A stretch of DNA of 10,034 bases from SIG714 sp045629725. GTDB lineage: Bacteria; Bacillota; Clostridia; Oscillospirales; CAG-272. How positions within the stretch are numbered: the first letter of the stretch is position 1; every line of letters begins with the position of its first letter. The DNA lies in contig JAZQRT010000162.1 of the NCBI GenBank assembly GCA_045629725.1, forward strand, positions 1 through 10,034. Direction: 5' to 3'. The notes beneath the pieces were generated by a model that was given only the letters and a program-made list of their open reading frames with translations, had not been told where the DNA came from and did no database searches. The position numbers and the translations under genes are program-made. Shown here in pieces: positions 1-5,861 of the stretch.

Positions 1-1
1 G

Positions 2-184
2 TTATATCCCAAGACAGAGCAATGTGTGATTTTAGTTCCGTTTTATCAAATTAAAAGATGGTTTAATTTTCTTTTTAACAAAGACAAAAAACGGGCAGCT
101 CATGAATTGAAGGCTAATTTTTCTGTTTATAATGAAAAAATAAACAGCATGGACGCTTTGAGTAAGGAATTAGGTCTGAAATAG
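2..184 (+). CDS. C-terminal end of a gene entering from the left, possibly a nucleotidyltransferase
   Basis: The frame is open from the window edge to a TAG at 182-184 and gives the last 60 residues of a protein whose start lies outside. What is visible: a hydrophobic stretch (VILVPF) followed by a basic amphipathic segment (QIKRWFNFLF), then a charged helical tail ending in KELGLK. This order, YP near the start, a short hydrophobic patch ending in P, a basic aromatic segment, and a final LGL, resembles the C-terminus of the uncharacterised nucleotidyltransferase family (NTP_transf_5 type). That is a recollection of the family pattern, not an alignment, and no catalytic residue lies in this fragment. 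A membrane-linked glycosyltransferase tail is an alternative. The frame has ordinary coding composition and is followed by a strong hairpin terminator 70 bases downstream, which supports it being a real gene end. Confidence 0.55.
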   Translation, partial: LYPKTEQCVILVPFYQIKRWFNFLFNKDKKRAAHELKANFSVYNEKINSMDALSKELGLK

Positions 185-253
185 AAAATTTCTCTGACCT
201 TTTAAAGCATATGATGGCATTCAGCCGCTCTGCTGAGAAATATTTTACTGAAT

Positions 254-299
254 AAATAAGGCTGTAAGGCTCAAAAAATTGAGCTTTACAGCCTTATTT
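254..299. terminator. Long hairpin terminator, probably bidirectional
   Basis: Arms 254-274 and 279-299 pair over 21 bp with a single G-T wobble and a four-A loop (275-278). The outer pairs are A/T only, so each strand carries a T-rich 3' side (CTTATTT on +, TTATTTATT on -). It lies 70 bases after the stop of the left-edge gene and on the far side of the terminator of the convergent symporter gene, so it probably ends the left-edge transcript and backs up the other. Confidence 0.8.
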
Positions 300-307
300 G
301 GCAGTCT

Positions 308-346
308 AAATAAAAACGCACCGCAGATCATATTCTGCGGTGCGTT
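308..346 (-). terminator. Intrinsic terminator of the symporter gene
   Basis: Arms 315-327 and 334-346 form a perfect 13-bp GC-rich stem with a six-base loop. Read on the - strand, the stem runs directly into a T-rich tract (TTTTTATTT, partly inside the stem edge). It lies 32 bases beyond the stop of the 378-2198 gene, the right place for that gene's terminator. Confidence 0.9.
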
Positions 347-377
347 GTGCTTTTAAAAACTAAAGTTTTTTTATTAA

Positions 378-2198
378 TCAAAGATTAGCAATAGAATATT
401 TTTCTGCAAACTGCTTGTGCATAACCTCATATTTAGCATCGTTTTCACGTGTGGAGCGAAGTGATTCGTGGAGGTTAAGGTTACGGGAAGCAGAGTCGAT
501 AACACATCCTGCGATATTGGAGCAGTGGTCGGAAATTCTCTCAAGGTTGGTGAGAAGGTCATTCCATACAAATCCGCCTTCAATTGTGCAGTTACCCTGC
601 TGGAGACGGTTGATATGTGTTGCACGCATTTTTTCCTTAAGCTCATCAATAACCTGCTCAAGAGGTTCAACCTGCATAGCGGCGTTAAAATCGTTCTCTA
701 CAAAAGCCTTGCGTGAAAGGGAGAGGATCTCGTCAACTGCAGTTGTGAGAACTGCAAGCTCGGAGGTAGCCTGTCTTGTAAGCTCAAGACCCTTGTCCTT
801 GATCTCCTCGGCGGATTCAAGAATGTTTACAGCATGGTCGGAGATACGCTCAAAGTCACCGATCAAGTGAAGAAGACTTGCAACCTCGGCGGATTGATCT
901 TCGTTGAGTGAGCAACCGGAAAGCTTAACAAGGTATGTTCCGAGAACGTCCTCATAATGGTCGCCCTTATCCTCGTTCTTGCGAATGGACTCCGCAAGCT
1001 GAGGAGTAAGATTGTTGAGGGAATAAAGGCTGTCCTTAAGACCTTTTACGGCATCGTCTGCCATTGCAGCGGTCATAATGCGTGCGCGCTCAAGAGCAAC
1101 GGAGGGAACCTGAAGAAAACGTTCGTCAAGGATAAGTGCTTCTTCAGCATTGCCCGCTTTCTTTTCGCGAACAAGGAGGACTGCAAGCTTTTCAAGTCCA
1201 CGGTATGCGGGCATCATAAGCACAACGCAAATGAGCTTCATTGTTGTGTGCGCAAGGGGGGTACCCCAAGGTCCAACGAATGTGCTGAACAGCGGGAAAT
1301 CTCCTACACCGTTGATTACATAAAATCCTGTAAGCAAAGCGCCTGTACCGATGATGTTAAAGAGCAGGTGAACCATGGAAGCACGTCTTGCGTTGACGCT
1401 GGTACCGATAGCCGAGATCGCGGCAGTTACGCAAGTGCCGATGTTCTGACCCATGATAATGGGGAGAAGTGCTCCGAAGGTAAGGGGAGCGGTTGCGGCA
1501 GGGTCACCGGAGAGAATAGCAGCGGTAACAAATCCCTGCAAAATACCGACAGAAGCGGAAGATGACTGAATGATAGCCGTCAGAAGCGCACCAACCAGAA
1601 CACCGAGCAAGGGATTATTTCCGAATGCTATAAAGAGGTTCTGGAAAGTGGGAGAAGCTGTAAGAGGCTTCATTGCGTCGGACATAATATCCATACCGAA
1701 CATGAGGACTGCAAATGCAAGCATAATGGTTGCAGTATCCTTTTGCTTTTTACCGGACTTCGGCATCATATACATAACGATACCGATAAGTGCCAAAACA
1801 GCACAGAAGGAGGTGGGCTTGAGAATATCAAGATACCAAGTGTCGTCACCCAGTGCACCTACGTTCTGTAAACTGAGGATCCAAGCGGTGATCGTAGTAC
1901 CAACGTTGGCACCCATGATTACACCGATGGACTGACGAAGAGTCATAAGTCCTGAGTTAACAAAACCAACGACCATAACCGTGGTAGCGGATGATGATTG
2001 AATAACAGCGGTAACACCTGTACCGGTCAAAAAACCTAAGAAAATGTTGGAGGTCAGTTTACCAAGCAGAGCCCTAAGGCTGGAACCTGCGCGGCGCTCC
2101 AAAGCGCTTCCCATGGTATTCATACCAAAGAGGAACAAGCAAAGACCGCCGATAAGCGGAAGAATGGACGAAACAATAAATTCCATTACTGCGTTCAT
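378..2198 (-). CDS. Na/Pi cotransporter family protein with PhoU-like C-terminal domain
   Basis: This 606-residue protein belongs to the Na+/phosphate symporter (PNaS, NptA/YjbB) family, which moves inorganic phosphate across the cytoplasmic membrane coupled to sodium. The N-terminal 340 or so residues are membrane helices in two inverted halves, each with the family's signature: QSSS at 67-70 followed by GANVGTT at 96-102, and QSSS at 211-214 followed by GQNIGTC. From about residue 345 the chain becomes soluble and helical with the repeated charged helices of a PhoU-like domain, containing two copies of an ERISDH motif. Length and order fit the two-domain bacterial form. The start ATG has AAAGGA a suitable distance upstream, and there is a strong promoter at 2288-2316. 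Phosphate control would be expected from the family, but no clear PhoP box is visible. Whether it imports or exports phosphate cannot be told from sequence. Confidence 0.95.
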   Translation of the reverse strand: MNAVMEFIVSSILPLIGGLCLFLFGMNTMGSALERRAGSSLRALLGKLTSNIFLGFLTGTGVTAVIQSSSATTVMVVGFVNSGLMTLRQSIGVIMGANVGTTITAWILSLQNVGALGDDTWYLDILKPTSFCAVLALIGIVMYMMPKSGKKQKDTATIMLAFAVLMFGMDIMSDAMKPLTASPTFQNLFIAFGNNPLLGVLVGALLTAIIQSSSASVGILQGFVTAAILSGDPAATAPLTFGALLPIIMGQNIGTCVTAAISAIGTSVNARRASMVHLLFNIIGTGALLTGFYVINGVGDFPLFSTFVGPWGTPLAHTTMKLICVVLMMPAYRGLEKLAVLLVREKKAGNAEEALILDERFLQVPSVALERARIMTAAMADDAVKGLKDSLYSLNNLTPQLAESIRKNEDKGDHYEDVLGTYLVKLSGCSLNEDQSAEVASLLHLIGDFERISDHAVNILESAEEIKDKGLELTRQATSELAVLTTAVDEILSLSRKAFVENDFNAAMQVEPLEQVIDELKEKMRATHINRLQQGNCTIEGGFVWNDLLTNLERISDHCSNIAGCVIDSASRNLNLHESLRSTRENDAKYEVMHKQFAEKYSIANL

Positions 2199-2287
2199 AA
2201 AAAAAATCCTTTCTTTTGTTTGAAGTTGTTTTCTACTAATTGATTACTTATTTAAGGTCTGAGGTTTTTACCTTACAAACCGATATT

Positions 2288-2316
2288 ATCATATCATAAA
2301 TTTTTAAATTTGTAAA
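2288..2316 (-). promoter_or_regulatory. Promoter of the symporter gene
   Basis: On the - strand a TTTACA -35 box (2316-2311) is followed by a 17-base spacer and a TATGAT -10 box (2293-2288). TG one base before the -10 gives an extended -10 element. Transcription would begin near 2281, leaving a leader of about 80 bases. Confidence 0.8.
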
Positions 2317-2379
2317 CCCCGTTTTTTAACAAAGTTCGACGCTCCTCAAAAAAAACTTATTGTATTTATCGCATAAACA

Positions 2380-2401
2380 AAGAAAGCTCCGAAGCTTTCT
2401 T
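2380..2401 (-). other. Short perfect hairpin in the divergent region
   Basis: Arms 2380-2388 and 2393-2401 form a perfect 9-bp stem with a four-base loop (TCGG read on the - strand). On the - strand it is followed by TTTGTTTATG, a weak T-rich run, so it could stop antisense transcription heading toward the symporter promoter. On the + strand no T tract follows. It sits 8 bases upstream of the macro-gene -35 box, so a protein-binding role is also possible. Confidence 0.4.
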
Positions 2402-2409
2402 GAATGCTA

Positions 2410-2437
2410 TTGCAATTTTGATAAAATTTGGTATAAT
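2410..2437 (+). promoter_or_regulatory. Promoter of the macro-domain gene
   Basis: TTGCAA (2410-2415), a 16-base spacer and a perfect TATAAT (2432-2437), with TGG just before the -10 making an extended -10 element. Transcription would start near 2444, ahead of the AAAGGAGGT site that fixes the TTG start. Confidence 0.75.
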
Positions 2438-2507
2438 TACAGATATAAGAACGCAAAGACAAGTTTGCAATTCTTTGTATGCAGAAAAAATAAAGGAGGT
2501 GTTGGAA

Positions 2508-3572
2508 TTGCCGCTTCAAATAATAAGACAAGATATAACAAAAATGCACGTCGATGCCATAGTGAATACCACCAACGAGGAGATGGTGGGTTACAGCGGC
2601 GTTGATCTTGCGATACGTTCCGCGGCAGGGCAGGGGCTTGACCTTGAGTGCCGAAAAATTGCGCCCCTCGGTCTTGGTGAGGCAAAGATCACAGGCGGTT
2701 ACGGTCTGCCATGCAAATACGTAATACATACCTCGGGTCCCGTGTGGCATGGCGGACTTCTCGGAGAGAGCATTATTCTGCGCTCATGCTATATTGAATC
2801 GTTGAAGCTTGCCGTAAAGCACGGTTGCCGTTCCGTTGCCTTTCCCCTTATAAGCTCAGGCACTTACGGTTATCCAAAGGACAAGGTTTTGAAGTTCGCT
2901 GTTAAGACCATCACCGAGTTTTTATATGAACACGAGCTTGACGTGATCCTCTGTGTTTTCGACAGAGAATCCTATACCTTCAGCAGGGAGCTTTTCAATG
3001 ATATTAAAGCGTTCATCAATGAAGATAACACGGAAGCTCGGGAAGAAGTCCATAAAAATAGTATTTGTCCCGTTTTTTATAAGCGCGATTCGTTTAATGA
3101 ATATCAAAAGCCAAGGACTCCGAGATCAAAGGGCGAAGCATGTAAAAAGGCTATGGCAAGTGCTCCCATCGACTTATCCGCAGAGGATTGCGTAAGAAAA
3201 CAATCCTTGCGCGAATACGTTGAAGCTATGGACAAGCCCTTTGCCTATAAGCTCTTTGACTTGATAGATCAAAGGGGTATGACCGACGTAGAGTGCTATA
3301 AAAAGGCAAATGTAGGAAAAAAGACCTTTTCAAAGATCAAATGCAATCCCCAAACCTATAAACCCTCAAAGCAAACGGCAGTTGCTTTTGCAATAGCCCT
3401 TGAGCTTAATTTGGACGAAACGCAGGATCTTCTTGCTTCAGCAGGGCTTACACTTTCCCGCAGCGTCACCTTTGATAAGATAATCCGTTATTTTATTCAA
3501 AAGGAGATCTATGATATTTTCCAGATCAACGAGGCTCTTTTCGAGTTTGATCAGACCTTGCTTGGTTGTTAG
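2508..3572 (+). CDS. Macro-domain protein with a helical, HTH-like C-terminal module
   Basis: The start chosen is TTG at 2508, because AAAGGAGGT (2492-2500) lies at ideal distance and the protein then begins as macro domains usually do (MPLQIIRQDIT). The upstream ATG at 2400 precedes the promoter and is not credible. Residues 1 to about 170 are a macro domain, the fold that binds ADP-ribose and often removes it from targets: VDAIVNTTN (15-23, with TT where AA is usual), GYSGVDLAI (28-36) and SSGTYGYP (116-123). A charged linker follows. From about 240 to 354 there is a helical module containing a stretch that looks like a helix-turn-helix (DVECYKKANVGKKTFSKI) and ending in a helix-rich FDKIIRYFIQ segment. 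I recall this module as recurring in Firmicutes macro proteins, but its role is unknown. It may bind nucleic acid or partner proteins. The gene is monocistronic, ending at a terminator 26 bases downstream. Confidence 0.9.
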   Translation: MPLQIIRQDITKMHVDAIVNTTNEEMVGYSGVDLAIRSAAGQGLDLECRKIAPLGLGEAKITGGYGLPCKYVIHTSGPVWHGGLLGESIILRSCYIESLKLAVKHGCRSVAFPLISSGTYGYPKDKVLKFAVKTITEFLYEHELDVILCVFDRESYTFSRELFNDIKAFINEDNTEAREEVHKNSICPVFYKRDSFNEYQKPRTPRSKGEACKKAMASAPIDLSAEDCVRKQSLREYVEAMDKPFAYKLFDLIDQRGMTDVECYKKANVGKKTFSKIKCNPQTYKPSKQTAVAFAIALELNLDETQDLLASAGLTLSRSVTFDKIIRYFIQKEIYDIFQINEALFEFDQTLLGC

Positions 3573-3597
3573 CGATAAATTTGTTGGTAATTAAATG

Positions 3598-3630
3598 AAA
3601 GCCCTGCACCGCGCAGGGCTTTTTTGTTTT
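3598..3630 (+). terminator. Intrinsic terminator of the macro-domain gene
   Basis: Arms 3598-3607 and 3613-3622 pair perfectly over 10 bp with a five-base loop. The core is seven GC-rich pairs, followed by T6GT4. It lies just after the stop codon at 3570-3572. Confidence 0.93.
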
Positions 3631-3646
3631 GTAGGAAATTTCTCTG

Positions 3647-3690
3647 TTTTGGAATAAAATGTATTCCAAAAGGTGCACTCGTGGGAATAC
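3647..3690 (+). other. Alternative hairpins sharing one arm
   Basis: Segment A (3647-3656) pairs perfectly with segment B (3662-3671) over 10 bp with a five-base loop. Part of B (3661-3667, GTATTCC) can instead pair with segment C (3684-3690, GGAATAC). The two stems exclude each other because both use B. The block lies after the macro terminator and before a second terminator, and contains no open frame. It could be a switch-like leader, a small RNA or a protein-binding palindrome. See findings. Confidence 0.5.
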
Positions 3691-3701
3691 AGCTTTTCCC
3701 T

Positions 3702-3723
3702 GCGGTCGAGGACCGCTTTTTTT
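3702..3723 (+). terminator. Second intrinsic terminator
   Basis: Arms 3702-3707 and 3711-3716 form a perfect 6-bp GC-rich stem with a three-base loop, followed by seven T residues (3717-3723). It ends only four bases before the -35 box of the lipoprotein gene. It either backs up the macro terminator or ends a short transcript from the 3631-3700 interval. Confidence 0.85.
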
Positions 3724-3727
3724 ACTA

Positions 3728-3756
3728 TTTACATTTTGAAGATTTTATGATATAAT
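3728..3756 (+). promoter_or_regulatory. Promoter of the lipoprotein and membrane-protein pair
   Basis: TTTACA (3728-3733), a 17-base spacer and TATAAT (3751-3756), with TGA before the -10 as an extended element. The predicted start is near 3763, so the upstream terminator is not part of this transcript. Confidence 0.85.
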
Positions 3757-3798
3757 ACAAATGTAAAGTTAACTTGAATTTGAAGAGACGGTGAATAT

Positions 3799-4200
3799 AT
3801 GAAAAAAATATCTTCTTGGTTGGCATTGATAGGGACGATTGTTTGTGTGTTTTCTTTAGCTTCTTGTTCGTCAGAGTTTGAATATACACCCGAGAGTGGC
3901 GAAACAACCGATACAATTGAAACATCAACAGACACTCAAATAGGATACAAAGTCAAGTTTGCAGAGAATTATCAAATTGTCGACGATTTGAAAGACACCT
4001 ATTTACCGGGTGAGAAGGTCACTGTAAAACTTGAAACCATTACAGAGCATTATTATGAGTTGTATGTTAACGGTCTGAAGCAAGATATGGATAGGGAAGC
4101 GTCCGATCTGTCCTTTACCTACTTTACCTTCACCATGCCGAGCGAGGACGTTGTTATAAAAATTGAAGACCGCTGGGTTGATATACCGGAAGCACCGTAA
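3799..4200 (+). CDS. Small secreted lipoprotein, function unknown
   Basis: The protein is 133 residues long. It begins with a classic lipoprotein signal: basic MKK, a hydrophobic core, and a lipobox LASC with Cys-23 as the expected lipidated residue, so it should be anchored on the outer face of the membrane. Residues 24-47 are a Ser/Thr/Glu-rich spacer. The rest (about 48-133) looks like one small beta domain. Its GEKVTVKL stretch and FTMPSEDVVIKIE ending resemble the divergent InlB-type or similar bacterial cell-surface repeats, where a TMPxxDV motif closes the domain. I infer a surface-exposed binding or spacer role. The ribosome binding site is weak (GAGACGG), but the promoter is strong. 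The gene is 19 bases from the membrane-protein gene and probably shares its transcript. Confidence 0.85.
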   Translation: MKKISSWLALIGTIVCVFSLASCSSEFEYTPESGETTDTIETSTDTQIGYKVKFAENYQIVDDLKDTYLPGEKVTVKLETITEHYYELYVNGLKQDMDREASDLSFTYFTFTMPSEDVVIKIEDRWVDIPEAP

Positions 4201-4219
4201 GAATAAAACAGAGGTTTTT

Positions 4220-4996
4220 ATGAAAGCTTTTTGGATATTTTTAATTATCTTTTTTCTATGTGTAAATACCCTGGCAGCCATGTCGTATGCGGGGGCATAT
4301 GAGCCCTCCTCGGGCGGATTCGTTTCTATTAGGTTTGATCTTGCACTTTGGGAGATCGCTGTAGTTGTTTCGGGTTTGACAGCCGTGATACTTTGGATAA
4401 TATTCCGACCCCAAAAGCCGAAAATCCATGAGAGTTTGAGTTATCCCGTCTCTTATTTGGCGACGTTGTTCGTGCTTTCTCTTATAGTGTTGATCCTTGG
4501 CAAGCTGAATTTGCTTGATAGATACAACGGCCCGTATCATATTCCATTTTTGGGATATGTGTTGCTTTTGATGCTTGTCTATCCGATATTCGGATTCATA
4601 ACAGGACGGGTATCAAAGGGCAATTGGAGAGATCTTTTGTGGGGTGTATTAACTGCCGTAATCCTTTGCGGAATTTGCACAGTGATTATTTACCGTGTCA
4701 ACCTAAGGGATGAATTATGGATAGAGCAAATGGAGCCGGGGGCAAATTACGGTGTTGGATATACAAGCCGACTCTTGAGAGGTACACTTGGCGGAATTTT
4801 GGCTCAGATCAATCTCCCTTCTTGTGTATTAATGGAAAGTTATGAGTATGCTTATTACGATTATGGTAGATTTGGCGGTGTTCATTCAATACCGAGAGAT
4901 ATAATGGCGTATATGGTTTGTGCTTTTCCTTCTATCTTGTTTTCTGTTGGTTGGGCTATGGCTGTAATTTTGAAAAAGAAAAATAAATATATTTGA
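4220..4996 (+). CDS. Six-segment integral membrane protein, function unknown
   Basis: The start at 4220 is chosen because AGAGGT (4210-4215) precedes it and the first residues then form a hydrophobic segment. The in-frame ATG at 4163 lies inside the lipoprotein gene and has no such site. The 258-residue product has hydrophobic stretches at about 4-22, 41-62, 75-94, 109-128, 138-158 and 229-251. The loop between the last two is long (about 70 residues), Tyr-rich and hydrophilic, and the C-terminus is basic (KKKNKY), fitting a cytoplasmic end. No transporter, protease or kinase motif is visible, and I do not recognise the family. With the lipoprotein just upstream it may form a small envelope pair. 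No terminator is seen after the stop, so some transcription may continue into the VWA gene. Confidence 0.8.
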   Translation: MKAFWIFLIIFFLCVNTLAAMSYAGAYEPSSGGFVSIRFDLALWEIAVVVSGLTAVILWIIFRPQKPKIHESLSYPVSYLATLFVLSLIVLILGKLNLLDRYNGPYHIPFLGYVLLLMLVYPIFGFITGRVSKGNWRDLLWGVLTAVILCGICTVIIYRVNLRDELWIEQMEPGANYGVGYTSRLLRGTLGGILAQINLPSCVLMESYEYAYYDYGRFGGVHSIPRDIMAYMVCAFPSILFSVGWAMAVILKKKNKYI

Positions 4997-5054
4997 ATTT
5001 GTCTTACCCCTCAAAAGTCTCCCGTCAAGCGACCTATTTCTGTATCTGATAATT

Positions 5055-5060
5055 TATAAT
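5055..5060 (+). promoter_or_regulatory. Possible -10 box of the VWA gene
   Basis: A perfect TATAAT lies 54 bases before the VWA start, but no convincing -35 box or TG extension is present at the usual distance. An activator or read-through from the genes upstream could compensate. The last three bases of the box are the first of a 10-bp inverted repeat. Confidence 0.4.
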
Positions 5061-5093
5061 ATGACTGTAAGGTGAAAGCCGAGCAGTCATATT
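5058..5093 (+). repeat. Inverted repeat in the VWA leader
   Basis: Arms 5058-5067 and 5084-5093 (AATATGACTG and its complement) are a perfect 10-bp inverted repeat with a 16-base loop. The repeat starts within the putative -10 box and ends 8 bases before the GGAGG ribosome binding site. It could be an operator or an mRNA hairpin affecting translation. No T tract follows directly, so it is not a terminator. Confidence 0.55.
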
Positions 5094-5113
5094 TTATATT
5101 TGGAGGATTTATT

Positions 5114-5758
5114 ATGAAAAACAATGTAACAGAACTCGTATTTATTCTTGACAGAAGCGGCTCAATGTCGGGATTTGAAGCTGACACAATCGGAGGCTTC
5201 AATTCAACAATCGAAAGACAAAAGGAAGGAGAGGGCAAGGTATACGTTTCAACGGTGCTTTTTGATAACGTAAGTGAAGTGCTCCACGATAGAGTGGATA
5301 TAAACGATATCAAGCCCATGACAAGGAATGATTATGAGGTTCGCGGATGCACGGCACTTCTTGATGCAATAGGCGGTGCTATCCATCATATCGGTAATAT
5401 CCATAAGTATGCCAGAAAAGAGGACGTTCCCGAGCATACCATTTTCATCATCACCACGGATGGAATGGAAAACGCAAGCAGGCGATATACAAGTAACGAG
5501 ATAAAGGAAAAGATTAAAAGGCAGAGTGAGAAATACGGCTGGGAGTTCATTTTCCTTGCGGCGAATATTGATGCGGTGGAAACTGCGGAAAATATCGGCA
5601 TCCGCTCTGACCGTGCCGCAAATTATAATCAAACAAAAGAAGGCGTGAAAAGAAGTTATTATGCAATGAGCGAGGCTATTACTACGGTAAGAAATTGCTC
5701 GGCAGAAAAAATGGACCTTAATGAATACTTGAGGGAAGATGATAAAAAGCGTAATTAA
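5114..5758 (+). CDS. VWA-domain protein with complete metal-binding site (TerY-like)
   Basis: The start is fixed by TGGAGG (5101-5106) seven bases upstream of the ATG. The 214-residue protein is essentially a single von Willebrand factor A domain. All metal-ion-dependent adhesion site residues are present: DRSGS at 13-17, Thr-80 in the GCTALLDAIG stretch, and Asp-116 in TTDGMENAS. There is no signal peptide or membrane segment, so it should act in the cytoplasm. Such small VWA proteins, related to TerY of tellurite-type stress clusters, are thought to hold metal-dependent protein complexes together, but their partners are mostly unknown. Homologues with nearly this whole sequence pattern are familiar from Clostridia. 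No TerD, kinase or phosphatase gene is in this window. The nearest candidates for a functional link are the macro protein upstream and the HD hydrolase 103 bases downstream, and this is only proximity. Confidence 0.92.
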   Translation: MKNNVTELVFILDRSGSMSGFEADTIGGFNSTIERQKEGEGKVYVSTVLFDNVSEVLHDRVDINDIKPMTRNDYEVRGCTALLDAIGGAIHHIGNIHKYARKEDVPEHTIFIITTDGMENASRRYTSNEIKEKIKRQSEKYGWEFIFLAANIDAVETAENIGIRSDRAANYNQTKEGVKRSYYAMSEAITTVRNCSAEKMDLNEYLREDDKKRN

Positions 5759-5772
5759 GTAAAATAGCAAGT

Positions 5773-5799
5773 AATATCTAAGATTGCATTTTAGGTATT
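5773..5799 (+). repeat. Inverted repeat touching the HD-gene promoter
   Basis: Arms 5773-5781 and 5791-5799 pair over 9 bp with one G-T wobble and a nine-base loop. The right arm overlaps the first two bases of the TTGAAA -35 box. There is no T tract, so it is a poor terminator for the VWA gene. An operator or chance AT-rich fold are both possible. Confidence 0.35.
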
Positions 5800-5826
5800 G
5801 AAAAGACAAAGGATTTTTGATATAAT
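5798..5826 (+). promoter_or_regulatory. Promoter of the HD-hydrolase operon
   Basis: TTGAAA (5798-5803), a 17-base spacer and a perfect TATAAT (5821-5826), with TGA before the -10. It is among the best promoters in the window and the only clear one before the seven-gene run that continues to the right edge. Confidence 0.85.
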
Positions 5827-5861
5827 AAGAGCAAGATAAATTGTAAATGGGGTGAGAGTGC

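Larger units (their letters stand above)
2199..2507. other. Divergent intergenic region between symporter and macro-domain genes
   Basis: This 309-base non-coding stretch separates two divergently transcribed genes. It holds the symporter promoter (2288-2316, - strand) with about 80 bases of leader, a 9-bp hairpin (2380-2401), the macro-gene promoter (2410-2437) with about 65 bases of leader, and the macro ribosome binding site (2492-2500). The motif TTGCAATT occurs twice in direct orientation, at the macro -35 (2410-2417) and again in its leader (near 2465). No riboswitch-like fold was recognised. Confidence 0.7.

Noticed and set aside
211..255. 14-codon open frame (ATG at 211) after the left-edge gene
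   Set aside because: It has no ribosome binding site and runs into the terminator stem. There is no sign that it is a frameshifted continuation of the upstream protein.
957..1565. Long + strand open frame (202 codons) opposite the symporter gene
   Set aside because: It lies wholly inside a well-supported gene on the other strand, has no ribosome binding site, and its translation shows no family features; it is a shadow of the symporter's codon use.
2400..2507. Earlier ATG at 2400 for the macro gene
   Set aside because: It precedes the promoter, lacks a ribosome binding site, and would add 36 residues not seen at the start of macro domains. TTG 2508 has an ideal site.
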